A DNA stretch of 52,794 nt, from NCBI GenBank assembly GCA_002083405.1, contig LVWT01000001.1, positions 1 to 52,794 of the forward strand. The letters run 5' to 3'. Shown piece by piece: positions 44,949 through 52,794 of the stretch. This stretch comes from Nitrospira sp. SG-bin2 (GTDB lineage: Bacteria > Nitrospirota > Nitrospiria > Nitrospirales > Nitrospiraceae). Position numbers and translations under genes: made by a program. The number at the start of each line of letters is the position of its first letter. Position 1 is the first letter of the stretch. The notes beneath the pieces were generated by a model. That model saw nothing but the letters and a program-made list of their open reading frames with translations, searched no databases and was not told the DNA's origin.

Positions 44949-45431
44949 TCATCGCTCCGGATTTCTGGCGGCCGTGACCGCCGAGGCGAACGTCAGCAGG
45001 CTCTTTCGCTCGTCATCATCCAACGCCAGCAGGAGATGTGCTTCCTCGCCGTGCATCAACCGCAGGCTCAGGAATGGTTCTTCCCGCCGCTTTTCCCGGT
45101 TGTCCCACATCGCATCGATCAGTTGCACTTTATCCAATTGGCCGACCGACACGACATCGTACCGGAAATAGGAATCGCCGATCACAATGTCGAACACCAC
45201 GTTGCCTACGGTCAGCAGCGCCAGATTGAACCGGCCTTGATCCTCATACCCTTCCGGCAGGAACTTGTTGATGTGGCACAAGGCGACTTTGCGATCACCA
45301 AGCGCCGCGTGGATTTTCTCCTTGAGCGACGGGTAATCGATCTGGAGCGCTTTCTCATCCGGCCCTGTCACCGCCACAGCTGCAGCTTCTACCTTCGAGA
45401 AAATATCATCCGCAGATAACAAGCCTGGCAT
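44949..45431 (-). CDS. hypothetical protein
   Basis: From MPGLLSADDI at 45431 (GGGGAATC upstream) the protein has 160 residues. It is soluble, with no signal peptide or recognised domain; LMHGEEAHLLLALDDDERKS is near the C-terminus. The longer frame to 45566 overlaps the PhoD-like gene and is rejected. Confidence 0.7.
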   Translation of the reverse strand: MPGLLSADDIFSKVEAAAVAVTGPDEKALQIDYPSLKEKIHAALGDRKVALCHINKFLPEGYEDQGRFNLALLTVGNVVFDIVIGDSYFRYDVVSVGQLDKVQLIDAMWDNREKRREEPFLSLRLMHGEEAHLLLALDDDERKSLLTFASAVTAARNPER

Positions 45432-45504
45432 ACCTGATTCCCCTTTCACTTTGGCAAACAAGAAGCTGTACCGTAACCGGCACCCGGCAAAAATTGCAAG
45501 AGGC

Positions 45505-46992
45505 TCATGGGGAATTGAGGCCCTCCTGCACGGTGAGGCGATAAGAAAATTTCGGCTGGCCCGCATCGTCTACGACGGCAACCTCAAACACCGTCTTGGT
45601 GATCCTGACTAAACCGAAATTGTGGTACCCCTCCTCATTGATCAAGCGCGTTGGGTGGAGCGCCTCGCTCGCCGGCGTGAGCCGGCCTGGGCGCGCAGAC
45701 AACGGACCCGCAACGAACTCATGAAAGTCGACGATGCCGTCTTGGTTTGGATCGTACGCATTGGCCTGGACCCAGTGCACATCGCCGGCTAGAAACACGA
45801 CGTTCTTCATCTTGCCGGCAAGAATCGCCTCGACAATCACCTGCCGTTCCCGTTCAAATCCTGGCTCATTTGGCCCGGCGGCCCACCCGTCAGAATACCC
45901 TGGCCCTCCCTTTGGGACCGACAGTGGAACCGACGTTGCAATGACTTTCCATGTCGCCGTCGAATGTGTCAGCCCTTTGATCAGCCACTGCAATTGCGCG
46001 GCCCCCAGCATGGTCTTAGCCGGTCCGTCCTGGTCGGCATCCCGACTTCGATATTGCCGGGTATCCAGAATAAACAATTCGAGATCCGCGCCATACCGGA
46101 CGGAGCGATACAACCGATGCGGCTCGTTCGCATGCGTCGAGATCGGCCAGTACTCCCGCAAAGCCTGGCGGCCTGCCGGCATCTGTGGATCGAACGGTCC
46201 CGAAAAATCGTTCCGCACTTCGTGATCGTCCCAGATGACATAGACCGGGACATGTTCAAGGAACCGGCGAAGCGATTCGGCCCCGCGCTGATACCGATGC
46301 CGTGCACGATACTCCGCCAGCGTGGTTGCCTTGAAATCGGCGCCCGGCTCATTCGGCGGGGAAGGACAGGGACTATCACTGTAGATCGTATCGCCCAAGA
46401 ACAAGAAAAAATCGAGGCGCTGCTGGCCCATCACGTCAAAAACCGGATACCCGCCAGCCCCTTGGCGGCACCGCCCCTGGCCACCCAAATCCCCGCTCCA
46501 AGCAAACGTGACCGGCACAGAAGTCTTGGCATCAGGCAATGTTGAAAATTCACCCTTCGCCACAAGCGTGGCTGGCTGCTGATTCATTGAGTCTCCGGCA
46601 TGCTTGGCCATGATGTGATAGCGATAGCGCGTCGCCGGGGCCAGGCCGACAAGCGGTATGGACAGGGTATAATCCGTCTCCGCACCGGTCACCAGCGGCT
46701 TCGTTCTTGACACCGGAGCAATCACGGTCCCCATCAGTGCGGCCTTCTCCCAGACTGAAGATGATGCCCACTCCACGTACACGCTCGCGGGACCTTCGGT
46801 ACGCACCCACAGTATGGCGTCATGAGCGGTCACGTCGCCGAGCGCCATGCCTTGCGGCAAGAGATCCGCCGCCAACACGACTGACGTTTGAAATGGGCTA
46901 CCCGGAGGAAGCCCATCACGCGAGGGTGAAACACAACCAACCGGAACAGCCGCCAGCAGACAGGAACTCACTACTAGACATAGACCACGCAT
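45505..46992 (-). CDS. phoD: PhoD-like alkaline phosphatase/phosphodiesterase, lipoprotein
   Basis: The 495-residue protein has a lipoprotein signal (VPVGC) and an N-terminal fibronectin-like domain (GMALGDVTAHDAILWVRTEG). The PhoD metallophosphatase core follows: WSGDLGGQG, FFLFLGDTIYSD, VIWDDHEVRNDF, ELFILDTRQYRS and VVFLAGDVHWVQ. These enzymes hydrolyse phosphodiesters outside the cytoplasm using calcium and iron. The start is ATG at 46992. Confidence 0.92.
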   Translation of the reverse strand: MRGLCLVVSSCLLAAVPVGCVSPSRDGLPPGSPFQTSVVLAADLLPQGMALGDVTAHDAILWVRTEGPASVYVEWASSSVWEKAALMGTVIAPVSRTKPLVTGAETDYTLSIPLVGLAPATRYRYHIMAKHAGDSMNQQPATLVAKGEFSTLPDAKTSVPVTFAWSGDLGGQGRCRQGAGGYPVFDVMGQQRLDFFLFLGDTIYSDSPCPSPPNEPGADFKATTLAEYRARHRYQRGAESLRRFLEHVPVYVIWDDHEVRNDFSGPFDPQMPAGRQALREYWPISTHANEPHRLYRSVRYGADLELFILDTRQYRSRDADQDGPAKTMLGAAQLQWLIKGLTHSTATWKVIATSVPLSVPKGGPGYSDGWAAGPNEPGFERERQVIVEAILAGKMKNVVFLAGDVHWVQANAYDPNQDGIVDFHEFVAGPLSARPGRLTPASEALHPTRLINEEGYHNFGLVRITKTVFEVAVVDDAGQPKFSYRLTVQEGLNSP

Positions 46993-47104
46993 GATGGACT
47001 GTCCTATCCCATGGAGTAGGAGAGATCAAGTGTCAGTGCGAGGAGAGGCCTTGAAAATCCAACGCGCCGATCGGCATACTGGCTGTTCTAAACCAAGGAT
47101 TGCC

Positions 47105-47341
47105 ATGCACGACATTCATTGCTGCGTTCCCAATTGCAAAACCAGACCCTACGCTCCAGCCGGCACGCAGTCCCTGTGCAAAGACCACTTCCTGAACTTT
47201 CTCACGTGGCGGCGCCGGCGAGGCCCGCAGATGTTTCACAAATACGCCGCGATGACAATGGAAGCGCGCGACACCATCGCCGCCGAATGGATCAAGACCA
47301 TCCGGATCGATGAAGTCCCGGCCAATGCGCCGAAAACATGA
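47105..47341 (+). CDS. small cysteine-rich hypothetical protein
   Basis: The 78-residue protein starts MHDIHCCVPNCKTRPY and has CKDHFLNFL, a possible zinc site (C-x4-C ... C-x2-H). The family is unknown. A degraded copy of its last 60 bases is seen near 50000. The longer frame from 46991 has no ribosome binding site. Confidence 0.65.
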   Translation: MHDIHCCVPNCKTRPYAPAGTQSLCKDHFLNFLTWRRRRGPQMFHKYAAMTMEARDTIAAEWIKTIRIDEVPANAPKT

Positions 47342-47409
47342 CGCACCCCTCGATCGACACCAACTGAAACGCAATGCACGGCATGAATGCGTTCGCCTCA
47401 GCGGAACAG

Positions 47410-48180
47410 TTACATCTCGCTGTTTGAGCCGCCGAAAAGATGCTTAAAATATCTCTCTGGCGCGTTAAGAAAATCACGCGTCACGCGATAGTGTTCGGAT
47501 TCGCGGTAGCTAATCTCCTCGATTCTCTCCCCATCCAAGCTCAAGAGAACAGCACCAGGATAGCTCAAGATAATAGGCGAATGCGTGGCGATAAGAAATT
47601 GTGCGTGCCCGGGAGCTTCGAGATCGTGAATGATTTTAAGGAACGAGAGTTGACGTTGCGGTGAGAGCGCAGCCTCCGGCTCATCGAGAATGTAGAGCCC
47701 CTGCTCGAATCGATTGGCGAAAAGCGAGAGGAAGGATTCGCCGTGGGACTGCTCGTGCAACGATTTACCGCCGTATGCCCGCAGATCGGATACCTGCTCG
47801 ATGTACGTGGCAAAATTACAGAAGCTTTCCGCCCGCATAAAGAAACCTTGCGTCGCCTTCCGAGACCAGGATAGCCGAAGAGCCTGCGCCAATTTTGACC
47901 GATCCGCAAAAACCTCCCGGCCATGATCGCGATTACCGCCTTCAGGATTGAACCCGCAACATTCCGCGAGCGCTTCCAGTAGAGTGGACTTTCCACTTCC
48001 ATTCTCGCCAACAAAAAAGGTGACATTGCCCCGAAACATCACATCGATTCCTTGAGACAGCGATGGGATATTAAACGGATATCGAGTTGGATCGAACTTC
48101 TTGGAGAGACTCATGACTCGGCGGAGAAACGGCGCGCCCGTGGGTGATCCCGCCGTGGTGATTGGCTTATTCCGCTTCAT
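47410..48180 (-). CDS. AAA/ABC-type ATPase, predicted ATP-binding protein
   Basis: The 256-residue stand-alone ABC-like ATPase has Walker A FVGENGSGKST, signature-like HGESFLSLF, Walker B LYILDEPEAALSP and a switch His in IATHSPI. Proteins of this kind resemble the ATPase of OLD-like or AbiEii-like systems, but no nuclease partner is adjacent. An internal ATG at 48114 (MSLSKKFDPTRYPF) is an equally good start. Confidence 0.85.
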   Translation of the reverse strand: MKRNKPITTAGSPTGAPFLRRVMSLSKKFDPTRYPFNIPSLSQGIDVMFRGNVTFFVGENGSGKSTLLEALAECCGFNPEGGNRDHGREVFADRSKLAQALRLSWSRKATQGFFMRAESFCNFATYIEQVSDLRAYGGKSLHEQSHGESFLSLFANRFEQGLYILDEPEAALSPQRQLSFLKIIHDLEAPGHAQFLIATHSPIILSYPGAVLLSLDGERIEEISYRESEHYRVTRDFLNAPERYFKHLFGGSNSEM

Positions 48181-48262
48181 CGCCCAATCATGCCATCATT
48201 GAAGGAGTCCATATGCCTGCATCTGGGGCCAACGGCTTTGCGCCATTCTACAGGCCGGCTGA

Positions 48263-48610
48263 CTACGCAGCATGGAGAAGGAATTCAACTTTAATGGCTT
48301 CGTAGGGGAACTCGATGTTGCCGGTCTCGGTGCGGTTGAGCAGCCCCGCAGACAAAAGAGCCGTCACATCGCTGTGCACGCCCTTCACGTCGCGCTGAAC
48401 GCGACGCGCCGCTTCGCGTATGGAAACCGGTCCGGCGCCACACAAGGCCTTCAAAAGCTCCCATCGCTTAGCTGACAGAACCTTCCAAAGAAGTTCCGGG
48501 GTCGCGAATCCAATACGCGCTGACCGCTGGGCCTTCCCGGACACCCAGGTTTGGACAAACTCCTTCATGCCTTCTTCAGGTGCGCGTACTTCAAGCGTGA
48601 CGGTTTTCAT
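48263..48610 (-). CDS. TumA-like antitoxin, HVO_A0114-type DNA-binding protein
   Basis: From MKTVTLEVRA at 48610 the 115-residue protein has a winged helix (SAKRWELLKALCGAGPVS, REAARRVQRDVKGVHSDVTA, LLSAGLLNR). This is the putative-transcriptional-regulator type that pairs with TumE/DUF6516 toxins. It overlaps the toxin gene's 3' end by 20 bases. Confidence 0.8.
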   Translation of the reverse strand: MKTVTLEVRAPEEGMKEFVQTWVSGKAQRSARIGFATPELLWKVLSAKRWELLKALCGAGPVSIREAARRVQRDVKGVHSDVTALLSAGLLNRTETGNIEFPYEAIKVEFLLHAA

Positions 48611-48887
48611 TGTTCCACCTCGCAATATCGCGTTGAAAATCGGCGATCAGCTTCTCAGGAGTGAAGAACGCGTAATGGCCTTCCTTGCCGCCGAAATGCC
48701 GATGATCGCCCTTGCCCGTCTCATTATCGAACCTCAACACACACTCCCCCTGCACGATGTAGGCGAGCCGGTATTTGCACGAGTGATTCGATCCGACAAG
48801 AGGTTTCGGCACTCGCCAGAGAACCAACTCGGCGAAAGAACTTTCCGAGTATACAATCCTTCTCCGAAAAAGCTCCTCAGCCTTCAT
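48591..48887 (-). CDS. TumE-like toxin (DUF6516 family)
   Basis: The 98-residue protein matches the TumE family: ELVLWRVPKPLVGSNHSCKY, RLAYIVQGECVLRFDNETGK and GDHRHFGGKEG. The toxin gene precedes the antitoxin. Its ATG (48887) lies inside a perfect 15-bp inverted repeat and just after a predicted -10, with no ribosome binding site. A leaderless or structure-controlled start is likely. Confidence 0.82.
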   Translation of the reverse strand: MKAEELFRRRIVYSESSFAELVLWRVPKPLVGSNHSCKYRLAYIVQGECVLRFDNETGKGDHRHFGGKEGHYAFFTPEKLIADFQRDIARWNNENRHA

Positions 48888-48935
48888 GTTGGCGACTATG
48901 CCAACATGAAGGCTCTGTTGTCAATGACGACAACA
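48879..48935 (-). promoter_or_regulatory. two palindromes over the tumE promoter and start
   Basis: Palindrome 1: AGCCTTCATGTTGGC (48879-48893) with its perfect inverse at 48900-48914, spacer 6. Palindrome 2: TGTTGTC (48916-48922) and GACAACA (48929-48935), spacer 6. On the minus strand TTGACA (48919-48924) is a -35 and CATAGT (48895-48900) a -10, 18 bases apart. Confidence 0.65.
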
Positions 48936-49035
48936 CGAAGGGTAGATTTCTTTACAGCGTGGGTCATACGATTCCTGCGCGTGCCTGAACCCTCATCAAT
49001 GAATTCATCTGGCGCAGCCGCAGGAGCGCTGACAG

Positions 49036-49968
49036 TCATCCCAGCGATACCCCATACTGCGGGCTAGCCACGCGATGCAAAGCCGGCAGACCGACAGGTA
49101 CCTGATGCCGGTCCGGATGAATGGCATGGGCAAGAAGTTCGAGGCTCTCAATGAGACGGGGACCGGGCCGATTGAAGTAGTGCGACCCATCCGCCACATA
49201 GACCCGCCCGGACCGAACAGCCGGCAGTTCTTGCCATCCGGCGATTGCGTGAGTGCCGGCCAAGTCCTGACACGCCCGTTCAATGGTAAAACCGCAACAC
49301 GCAATAACTATGCCGTCCGGCTGCCAGGCAGACACCTCCTCCCATCGAATCCGGCGCGATGGTTGCCCTTCTTTACCAAGCCCCTCGATGCCGCCGGCAA
49401 TCCGAACAAGTTCCGGATTCCAATGACCGCTTGAAAACGGTGGATCCAGCCATTCTAAGAACGTGACGCGGGGGCGTTCGGACACCCCAGCAGACCGCAT
49501 GGCTACCGCCTCGACTCGCCCACGCAAACGTCGGATTGTGTCATCCGCGCAAACGCCAACTGCAGAGGCCACCTGCCGGATCGCCTCGAACAAGCCGTCC
49601 AATGATTGCGGTTCAAGGTTGACGACACGCGGAGTGCCGGGCAACTGCGCCAGAGCCGTCTGTATCTCGTTCGGCGAGACCGCGCACACATCGCACAGCG
49701 ATTGCGTCACAATCACATCTGGCCGTAGCTCTTTAAGGAGCGGCAAATCCAGCTGATACAGTGCCTTCGTCGTATTGAGCTGCTCGCTCACCAAGCGGTC
49801 GATCTCGCAGCTCGCCGCATCGACTGGAATCAATGTGCGCGTCACTCTTGGAAGACTCTGCACAGACAGCGGATAGTCGCACTCATGCGTCACGCCGACA
49901 AGCTGATCTCTCAGCCCCAAAGCGCACACAATCTCCGTCGCACTCGGCAACAGCGACACGATCCTCAT
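49036..49968 (-). CDS. BtuF-like cobalamin-binding periplasmic-type protein
   Basis: The 310 residues have the metal-chelate/cobalamin binding fold: RIVSLLPSATEIVCALGL, GVTHECDYP, LRPDVIVTQSLCDVCAVS and WQPDGIVIACCGF. No signal peptide is present, and no permease gene is near, so a cytoplasmic cobalamin- or corrinoid-binding role is possible. The start ATG is at 49968. Confidence 0.82.
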   Translation of the reverse strand: MRIVSLLPSATEIVCALGLRDQLVGVTHECDYPLSVQSLPRVTRTLIPVDAASCEIDRLVSEQLNTTKALYQLDLPLLKELRPDVIVTQSLCDVCAVSPNEIQTALAQLPGTPRVVNLEPQSLDGLFEAIRQVASAVGVCADDTIRRLRGRVEAVAMRSAGVSERPRVTFLEWLDPPFSSGHWNPELVRIAGGIEGLGKEGQPSRRIRWEEVSAWQPDGIVIACCGFTIERACQDLAGTHAIAGWQELPAVRSGRVYVADGSHYFNRPGPRLIESLELLAHAIHPDRHQVPVGLPALHRVASPQYGVSLG

Positions 49969-49997
49969 TCAATGCTCCCAACAAGTAACAGCGCTTG

Positions 49998-50065
49998 CGA
50001 TCGAATAGGACAAGACCATTCGGATCAACGAAATCCCATAACCTGCGCAGAAAACCTGACTCGAA
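49998..50065 (+). pseudogene. relic of the small cysteine-rich gene
   Basis: Bases from GCGATCGAATAGGACAAGAC to AGAAAACCTGACT align along their length with the 3' end of the gene at 47105-47341 (CGCCGAATGGATCAAGACC ... CGAAAACATGAC). An in-frame TAG replaces TGG and other changes are spread out. Only the 3' part is visible. Confidence 0.65.
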
Positions 50066-50119
50066 AGAGGCCCTGACATCGTTCACTACACGCACTCAGC
50101 AACAACAACCGCAACATGC

Positions 50120-50875
50120 TCAAACAGTATCTATTATTTCTGTATATGCTGCGCCAATAGGCCTTTTGCAGAAAGCCCATGAGACACAGTTCAGCAATGA
50201 TATCGCTCGACAACTCTGAGTCCGCGTATCGTAGTTAAGATCTTCTCCGTGTAGAACCGCATGCCTATTGAGCAGATCAGGCGCACGACGACGCTCACTT
50301 ACAGAGCTTGATATCGGGAGTGGCTGACTTAAAACATGCACGACAGAGGCTCGCCCAGATGTTACAGCTTCAGAGCCAAGAGACGCAGTCAATTTTTGTA
50401 TGCCCTTGTCTTTCCGCCGGCTGTACAACTGATGCCCGGTCAGCTCATAAAATATGCCATCCGCTTGCTTCAGAAAAACAGGGACAGAAAGTGTATACTT
50501 CTCTTCCTTGTGAGCCTCAAACGCATCTCGGAAAAACCGCGCTCTGTGCGGATGTCTCGCCGACAGGTCTAACTCTATTTGTCTCAGACGCTCCTCATAC
50601 CAATCACAAAGAACCTCATTCACATCTTTCACCAACCCCTCTTCTATGGCATTTACCATACTAAACAATTGCGGAATCGTGAATTCATGGTCCGAGTACC
50701 AACCTTGATTAGCCAGCGTTACCAATGCAGCTCGTTCTCGTTCATCAAGTTGGTCTAAAATTATTTGCCAATTAGGAACGAGCTTGGCAAGCATCGCTCC
50801 AACATCGGGGATTAGATAGGCAGGGGTAACAAAAATGCGTGAAGATGCGGTCAGTAGCGTAGAAAGATTCAGCAT
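50120..50875 (-). CDS. hypothetical protein with HEPN-like R-x4-H motif
   Basis: The 251-residue soluble protein has no family I recognise. Near the C-terminus LLNRHAVLHGEDLNYDT contains R-x4-H, the catalytic pattern of HEPN ribonucleases, followed by a leucine-rich helix. The N-terminal part is helical and acidic (LDQLDERERAALVTLAN). Base composition is lower in GC than its neighbours, suggesting acquisition. The last residues (after about 235) may be read-through beyond the original end. Confidence 0.55.
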   Translation of the reverse strand: MLNLSTLLTASSRIFVTPAYLIPDVGAMLAKLVPNWQIILDQLDERERAALVTLANQGWYSDHEFTIPQLFSMVNAIEEGLVKDVNEVLCDWYEERLRQIELDLSARHPHRARFFRDAFEAHKEEKYTLSVPVFLKQADGIFYELTGHQLYSRRKDKGIQKLTASLGSEAVTSGRASVVHVLSQPLPISSSVSERRRAPDLLNRHAVLHGEDLNYDTRTQSCRAISLLNCVSWAFCKRPIGAAYTEIIDTV

Positions 50876-50931
50876 CTGTCACCTTCCTCCTGCCTGGGAA
50901 AGGAATCCTGGCACCACGCTCTGTATCCAAT

Positions 50932-51354
50932 TCAGTGAGCATTCATCCCGACGCCTGGTTCAAGTCCAAAGTCTTGGACTACCCCTCGCTCATCATAACG
51001 AATCCAGAACTGTTCCTGAGTTGTTTTGATCCCAACAAATACTCCACCCTCTGACTTTGTATGTAGATATAACGCCCTTGTTATTTTGTTGATCGGCTCC
51101 ACTGTAGTTGTAGTTACCGACTGTTGCTTTTCGCCCTCTTTATTCGTTGTTGTAGTGCTAGTGCTCTGAAATTTCATCGCCAACCAGTCCGGAGCTTCAG
51201 AAAATGGTGCGCCGAGTCGTTTAACAATTTCTGAACGAACGGTCACCCCCTTCTGAATCCATGCCACATCTTCCGGTTTAATCTGGCGGCCCATTTCAGC
51301 TGTTGCACACCCCCACAACATAACCGCAATTGGAAGAAGCCAATAGAGTTTCAT
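50932..51354 (-). CDS. small lipoprotein
   Basis: From MKLYWLLPIA at 51354 the protein has 140 residues with lipobox MLWGC. The mature part (VAWIQKGVTVRSEIVKRLGAP) resembles the start of SmpA/OmlA-type BamE-like domains. A Thr-rich stretch follows. The upstream ATG at 51369 would spoil the signal peptide only slightly, so the start is not certain. Confidence 0.72.
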   Translation of the reverse strand: MKLYWLLPIAVMLWGCATAEMGRQIKPEDVAWIQKGVTVRSEIVKRLGAPFSEAPDWLAMKFQSTSTTTTNKEGEKQQSVTTTTVEPINKITRALYLHTKSEGGVFVGIKTTQEQFWIRYDERGVVQDFGLEPGVGMNAH

Positions 51355-51478
51355 TGCGACTGCCCTCATTATGTCTCAGATTCAGCACAGATAGTCCGCC
51401 TCAATACTTCAGAGTGCTACGACTTCTGACTGGTTTCTGCTCTTTGAGCGATCCTTTTCCCCTTACCTCTTAAACAAT

Positions 51479-51600
51479 GGGGTAGGGCCTGGGGGTGTTT
51501 CATCTGCGCGCATTGAGGGAGCACCGCCCACAACCTTGCCATTCAATTGATCTTGCGTGCGCCCTCAGCGAGCACGGAAACACTCCCCAGGCCCTAACCC
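51479..51600. repeat. long intergenic hairpin
   Basis: The arm at 51479-51501 (containing TAGGGCCTGGGGGTGTTTC) pairs with 51577-51600 (GAAACACTCCCCAGGCCCTA) nearly perfectly. Inside, TGAGGGAGCAC pairs with GTGCGCCCTCA. No T-run follows on the minus strand. The TAG stop of the next gene (51594) is part of the outer arm. Confidence 0.8.
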
Positions 51601-52019
51601 ATAACAGCCGATCCATGATGATGAATCAGCAGCCATTCGTCGCCGATGCGTTCAAAGAGATTCGTCGCGAGAACCTTGGCCTGCTGTGGTTCGTCGGACT
51701 GCTGGGTGGTAATATTTTCGACGCACACGACCCAGGCCACGTCGCCTGCCACCTGCACCATCACTTCGGTGAGTTCGAACTTCATCGAGAACGTGTTGTT
51801 GAAGATGAGCACCCAGGAGTCGCGCACGTTCGGCCACTCGGAACGAAGCGTCCATCCCGGATGGATGCAGGTGACGTACTCCTGGTGCGCCCAGACCCCG
51901 TCCATCTTGGCAATGTCGAGAGCCTCAAACGCGTCATAAAATTTCTGATTGGCTTTGGTCACTTCTTCGATACGTTGTTGCAGCACCGGGCTCCTTTCTT
52001 GCAAGCGGAGCCGTATCAT
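51594..52019 (-). CDS. SnoaL/NTF2-like protein
   Basis: From MIRLRLQERS at 52019 the 141-residue protein has the NTF2-like plan of the SnoaL_3/DUF4440 group: VTKANQKFYDAFEALDIAKM, CIHPGWTLRSEW and WLLIHHHGSAVMG. The family includes small enzymes and ligand-binding proteins; function is unknown. The stop lies within the intergenic hairpin. Confidence 0.82.
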   Translation of the reverse strand: MIRLRLQERSPVLQQRIEEVTKANQKFYDAFEALDIAKMDGVWAHQEYVTCIHPGWTLRSEWPNVRDSWVLIFNNTFSMKFELTEVMVQVAGDVAWVVCVENITTQQSDEPQQAKVLATNLFERIGDEWLLIHHHGSAVMG

Positions 52020-52182
52020 ACTGCAACCGACCAAATTGCGGCGAGGATAATTTCTACCAGGGTCAATCGAACAAAGAGTAACGGAACAGACTCAACATTC
52101 TTGCGCGACTCGGGCCGGAGATGAGGTCGCGACTCTATGACCTCTTCCATTTACTCAATTCATCACACAACCGCCCCACCCC

Positions 52183-52464
52183 TCACTCTCTCAACATATG
52201 CGCCGCAATGCGCACCTGATTGGAGACATCGTCACCGGACTCCTCACGACTTCTGGGAACGCTCATAAAGAGATCGTTCAGCGTAATCGCAATGCTCTTA
52301 ATGATTTGGTGAAGCTCCTGTTCCGTATACTGCAGAGGAACCAACCGGCGCCGCTGCCATCCTCGGAGAGCAAACGTCTTCACTGGTCCCACTTGCAATT
52401 GCTCGCACACCATCATCACTTCCCGCCCTTGATCGTCTTCTATGATGAAGCCTTTCACATTCAT
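52183..52464 (-). CDS. small hypothetical protein
   Basis: The 93-residue protein starts MNVKGFIIEDDQGREVMMVC, with AAGGGGGTG well placed upstream. It contains RGWQRRRLVPLQYTEQELHQ. No family is recognised and there is no signal peptide. Confidence 0.7.
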   Translation of the reverse strand: MNVKGFIIEDDQGREVMMVCEQLQVGPVKTFALRGWQRRRLVPLQYTEQELHQIIKSIAITLNDLFMSVPRSREESGDDVSNQVRIAAHMLRE

Positions 52465-52794
52465 GGTGCTTCACCCCCTTGTCATTGATGCTTCGCTCCG
52501 CATGTATGCTGAGCAGCACCTTCCTTTATGATTCTCTCACTCTCCCAAGCCGCCGCACACACCTCCTTTGATACAGGCGTGGCCCGCCCCGAACAGGCAT
52601 TCGGCTCTGGAGAGCAAGAGACACATGCGAGTTGGGAGGAGGGAGAGAGTAGGCACCATGTGCCCCCTGCTTTGCCTGCCGAGGCGACTCGTCCTTTGCC
52701 ACGCTACGGCAAACGCGACGATGGTTTGCACGATTCGGTTCTACGCAACGAGCGGATCTCCCGCCCGCTAGACCGTCAAATGCTGGCGGACCAT
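52465..52794. other. right edge, no gene seen
   Basis: Two short opposing open frames overlap here (52537-52731 minus, 52568-52771 plus) but neither has a ribosome binding site or family resemblance. A gene could begin beyond the window. Confidence 0.4.

Noticed and set aside
47410..48887. AAA ATPase and TumE/TumA as one defence operon
   Set aside because: An 80-base gap with no coupling separates them and the TA pair is complete on its own.
51479..51600. intrinsic terminator for the SnoaL-like gene
   Set aside because: The hairpin is much longer than a terminator, includes the stop codon and has no T-run after it on the minus strand.

Overview
The window looks like a chromosomal segment of a Nitrospira-type bacterium (phylum Nitrospirota). 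This is inferred from the mostly GC-rich coding sequence, the mix of housekeeping genes (ileS, lspA, nadA, uppP, prmA, thiD, thiC, Thi4-type thiazole synthase) and the many small envelope lipoproteins; no marker gene such as rRNA is present to prove it. No tRNA, rRNA or CRISPR array was seen.

Layout. 1-9350 is an accessory zone. It holds a higBA toxin-antitoxin (TA) pair, an IS110/IS1111-type insertion sequence with a long, highly structured 3' non-coding end, and a compact four-gene operon of visibly lower GC (HIT hydrolase, four-helix membrane protein, Dam-type DNA adenine methylase, and an 882-residue protein with two PEP-synthase/PPDK-like domains plus a MazG-like domain). A DUF1810 protein, an orphan antitoxin and a RelE/HigB-type TA pair follow. 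The four-gene operon is the best candidate here for an undescribed, possibly defensive, system.

9586-19433 is mostly core: thiD, a 12-helix haem-copper-oxidase-like membrane protein, a coiled-coil membrane protein coupled to a VWA lipoprotein, a hydrolase, a methyltransferase, a MOSC protein, prmA and a membrane-anchored MutS-like ATPase. A vapBC pair then sits between two copies of the last 53 bases of that MutS-like gene. 20778-25824 is a sensory operon: response regulator, TonB-dependent receptor, PF04392 binding protein and histidine kinase. 26078-32937 carries a large MFS/acyltransferase/acyl-ACP synthetase fusion flanked by an inverted pair of about 125-base repeats, then an amidohydrolase, a coiled-coil lipoprotein, uppP and a DUF2024 protein.

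33101-37635 on the minus strand is nadA-ileS-lspA. Divergent from it, a TPP riboswitch with an intrinsic terminator controls thiC (read here with seven single-base insertions) and thi4, so together with thiD the window encodes both the pyrimidine and the thiazole branch of thiamine synthesis. 40901-52794 holds TPR, pseudo-receiver, YgfZ, truncated haemoglobin, PhoD-like phosphatase, AAA ATPase, a TumE/TumA-like TA pair, a BtuF-like protein and several hypothetical or lipoprotein genes.

Two themes cut across regions. First, intergenic hairpins built of short reiterated words recur at least nine times and often supply start or stop codons of adjacent genes. Second, three toxin-first TA operons share one promoter design: an operator palindrome between or across -35 and -10, and a toxin start codon at about +1, implying leaderless toxin mRNAs.
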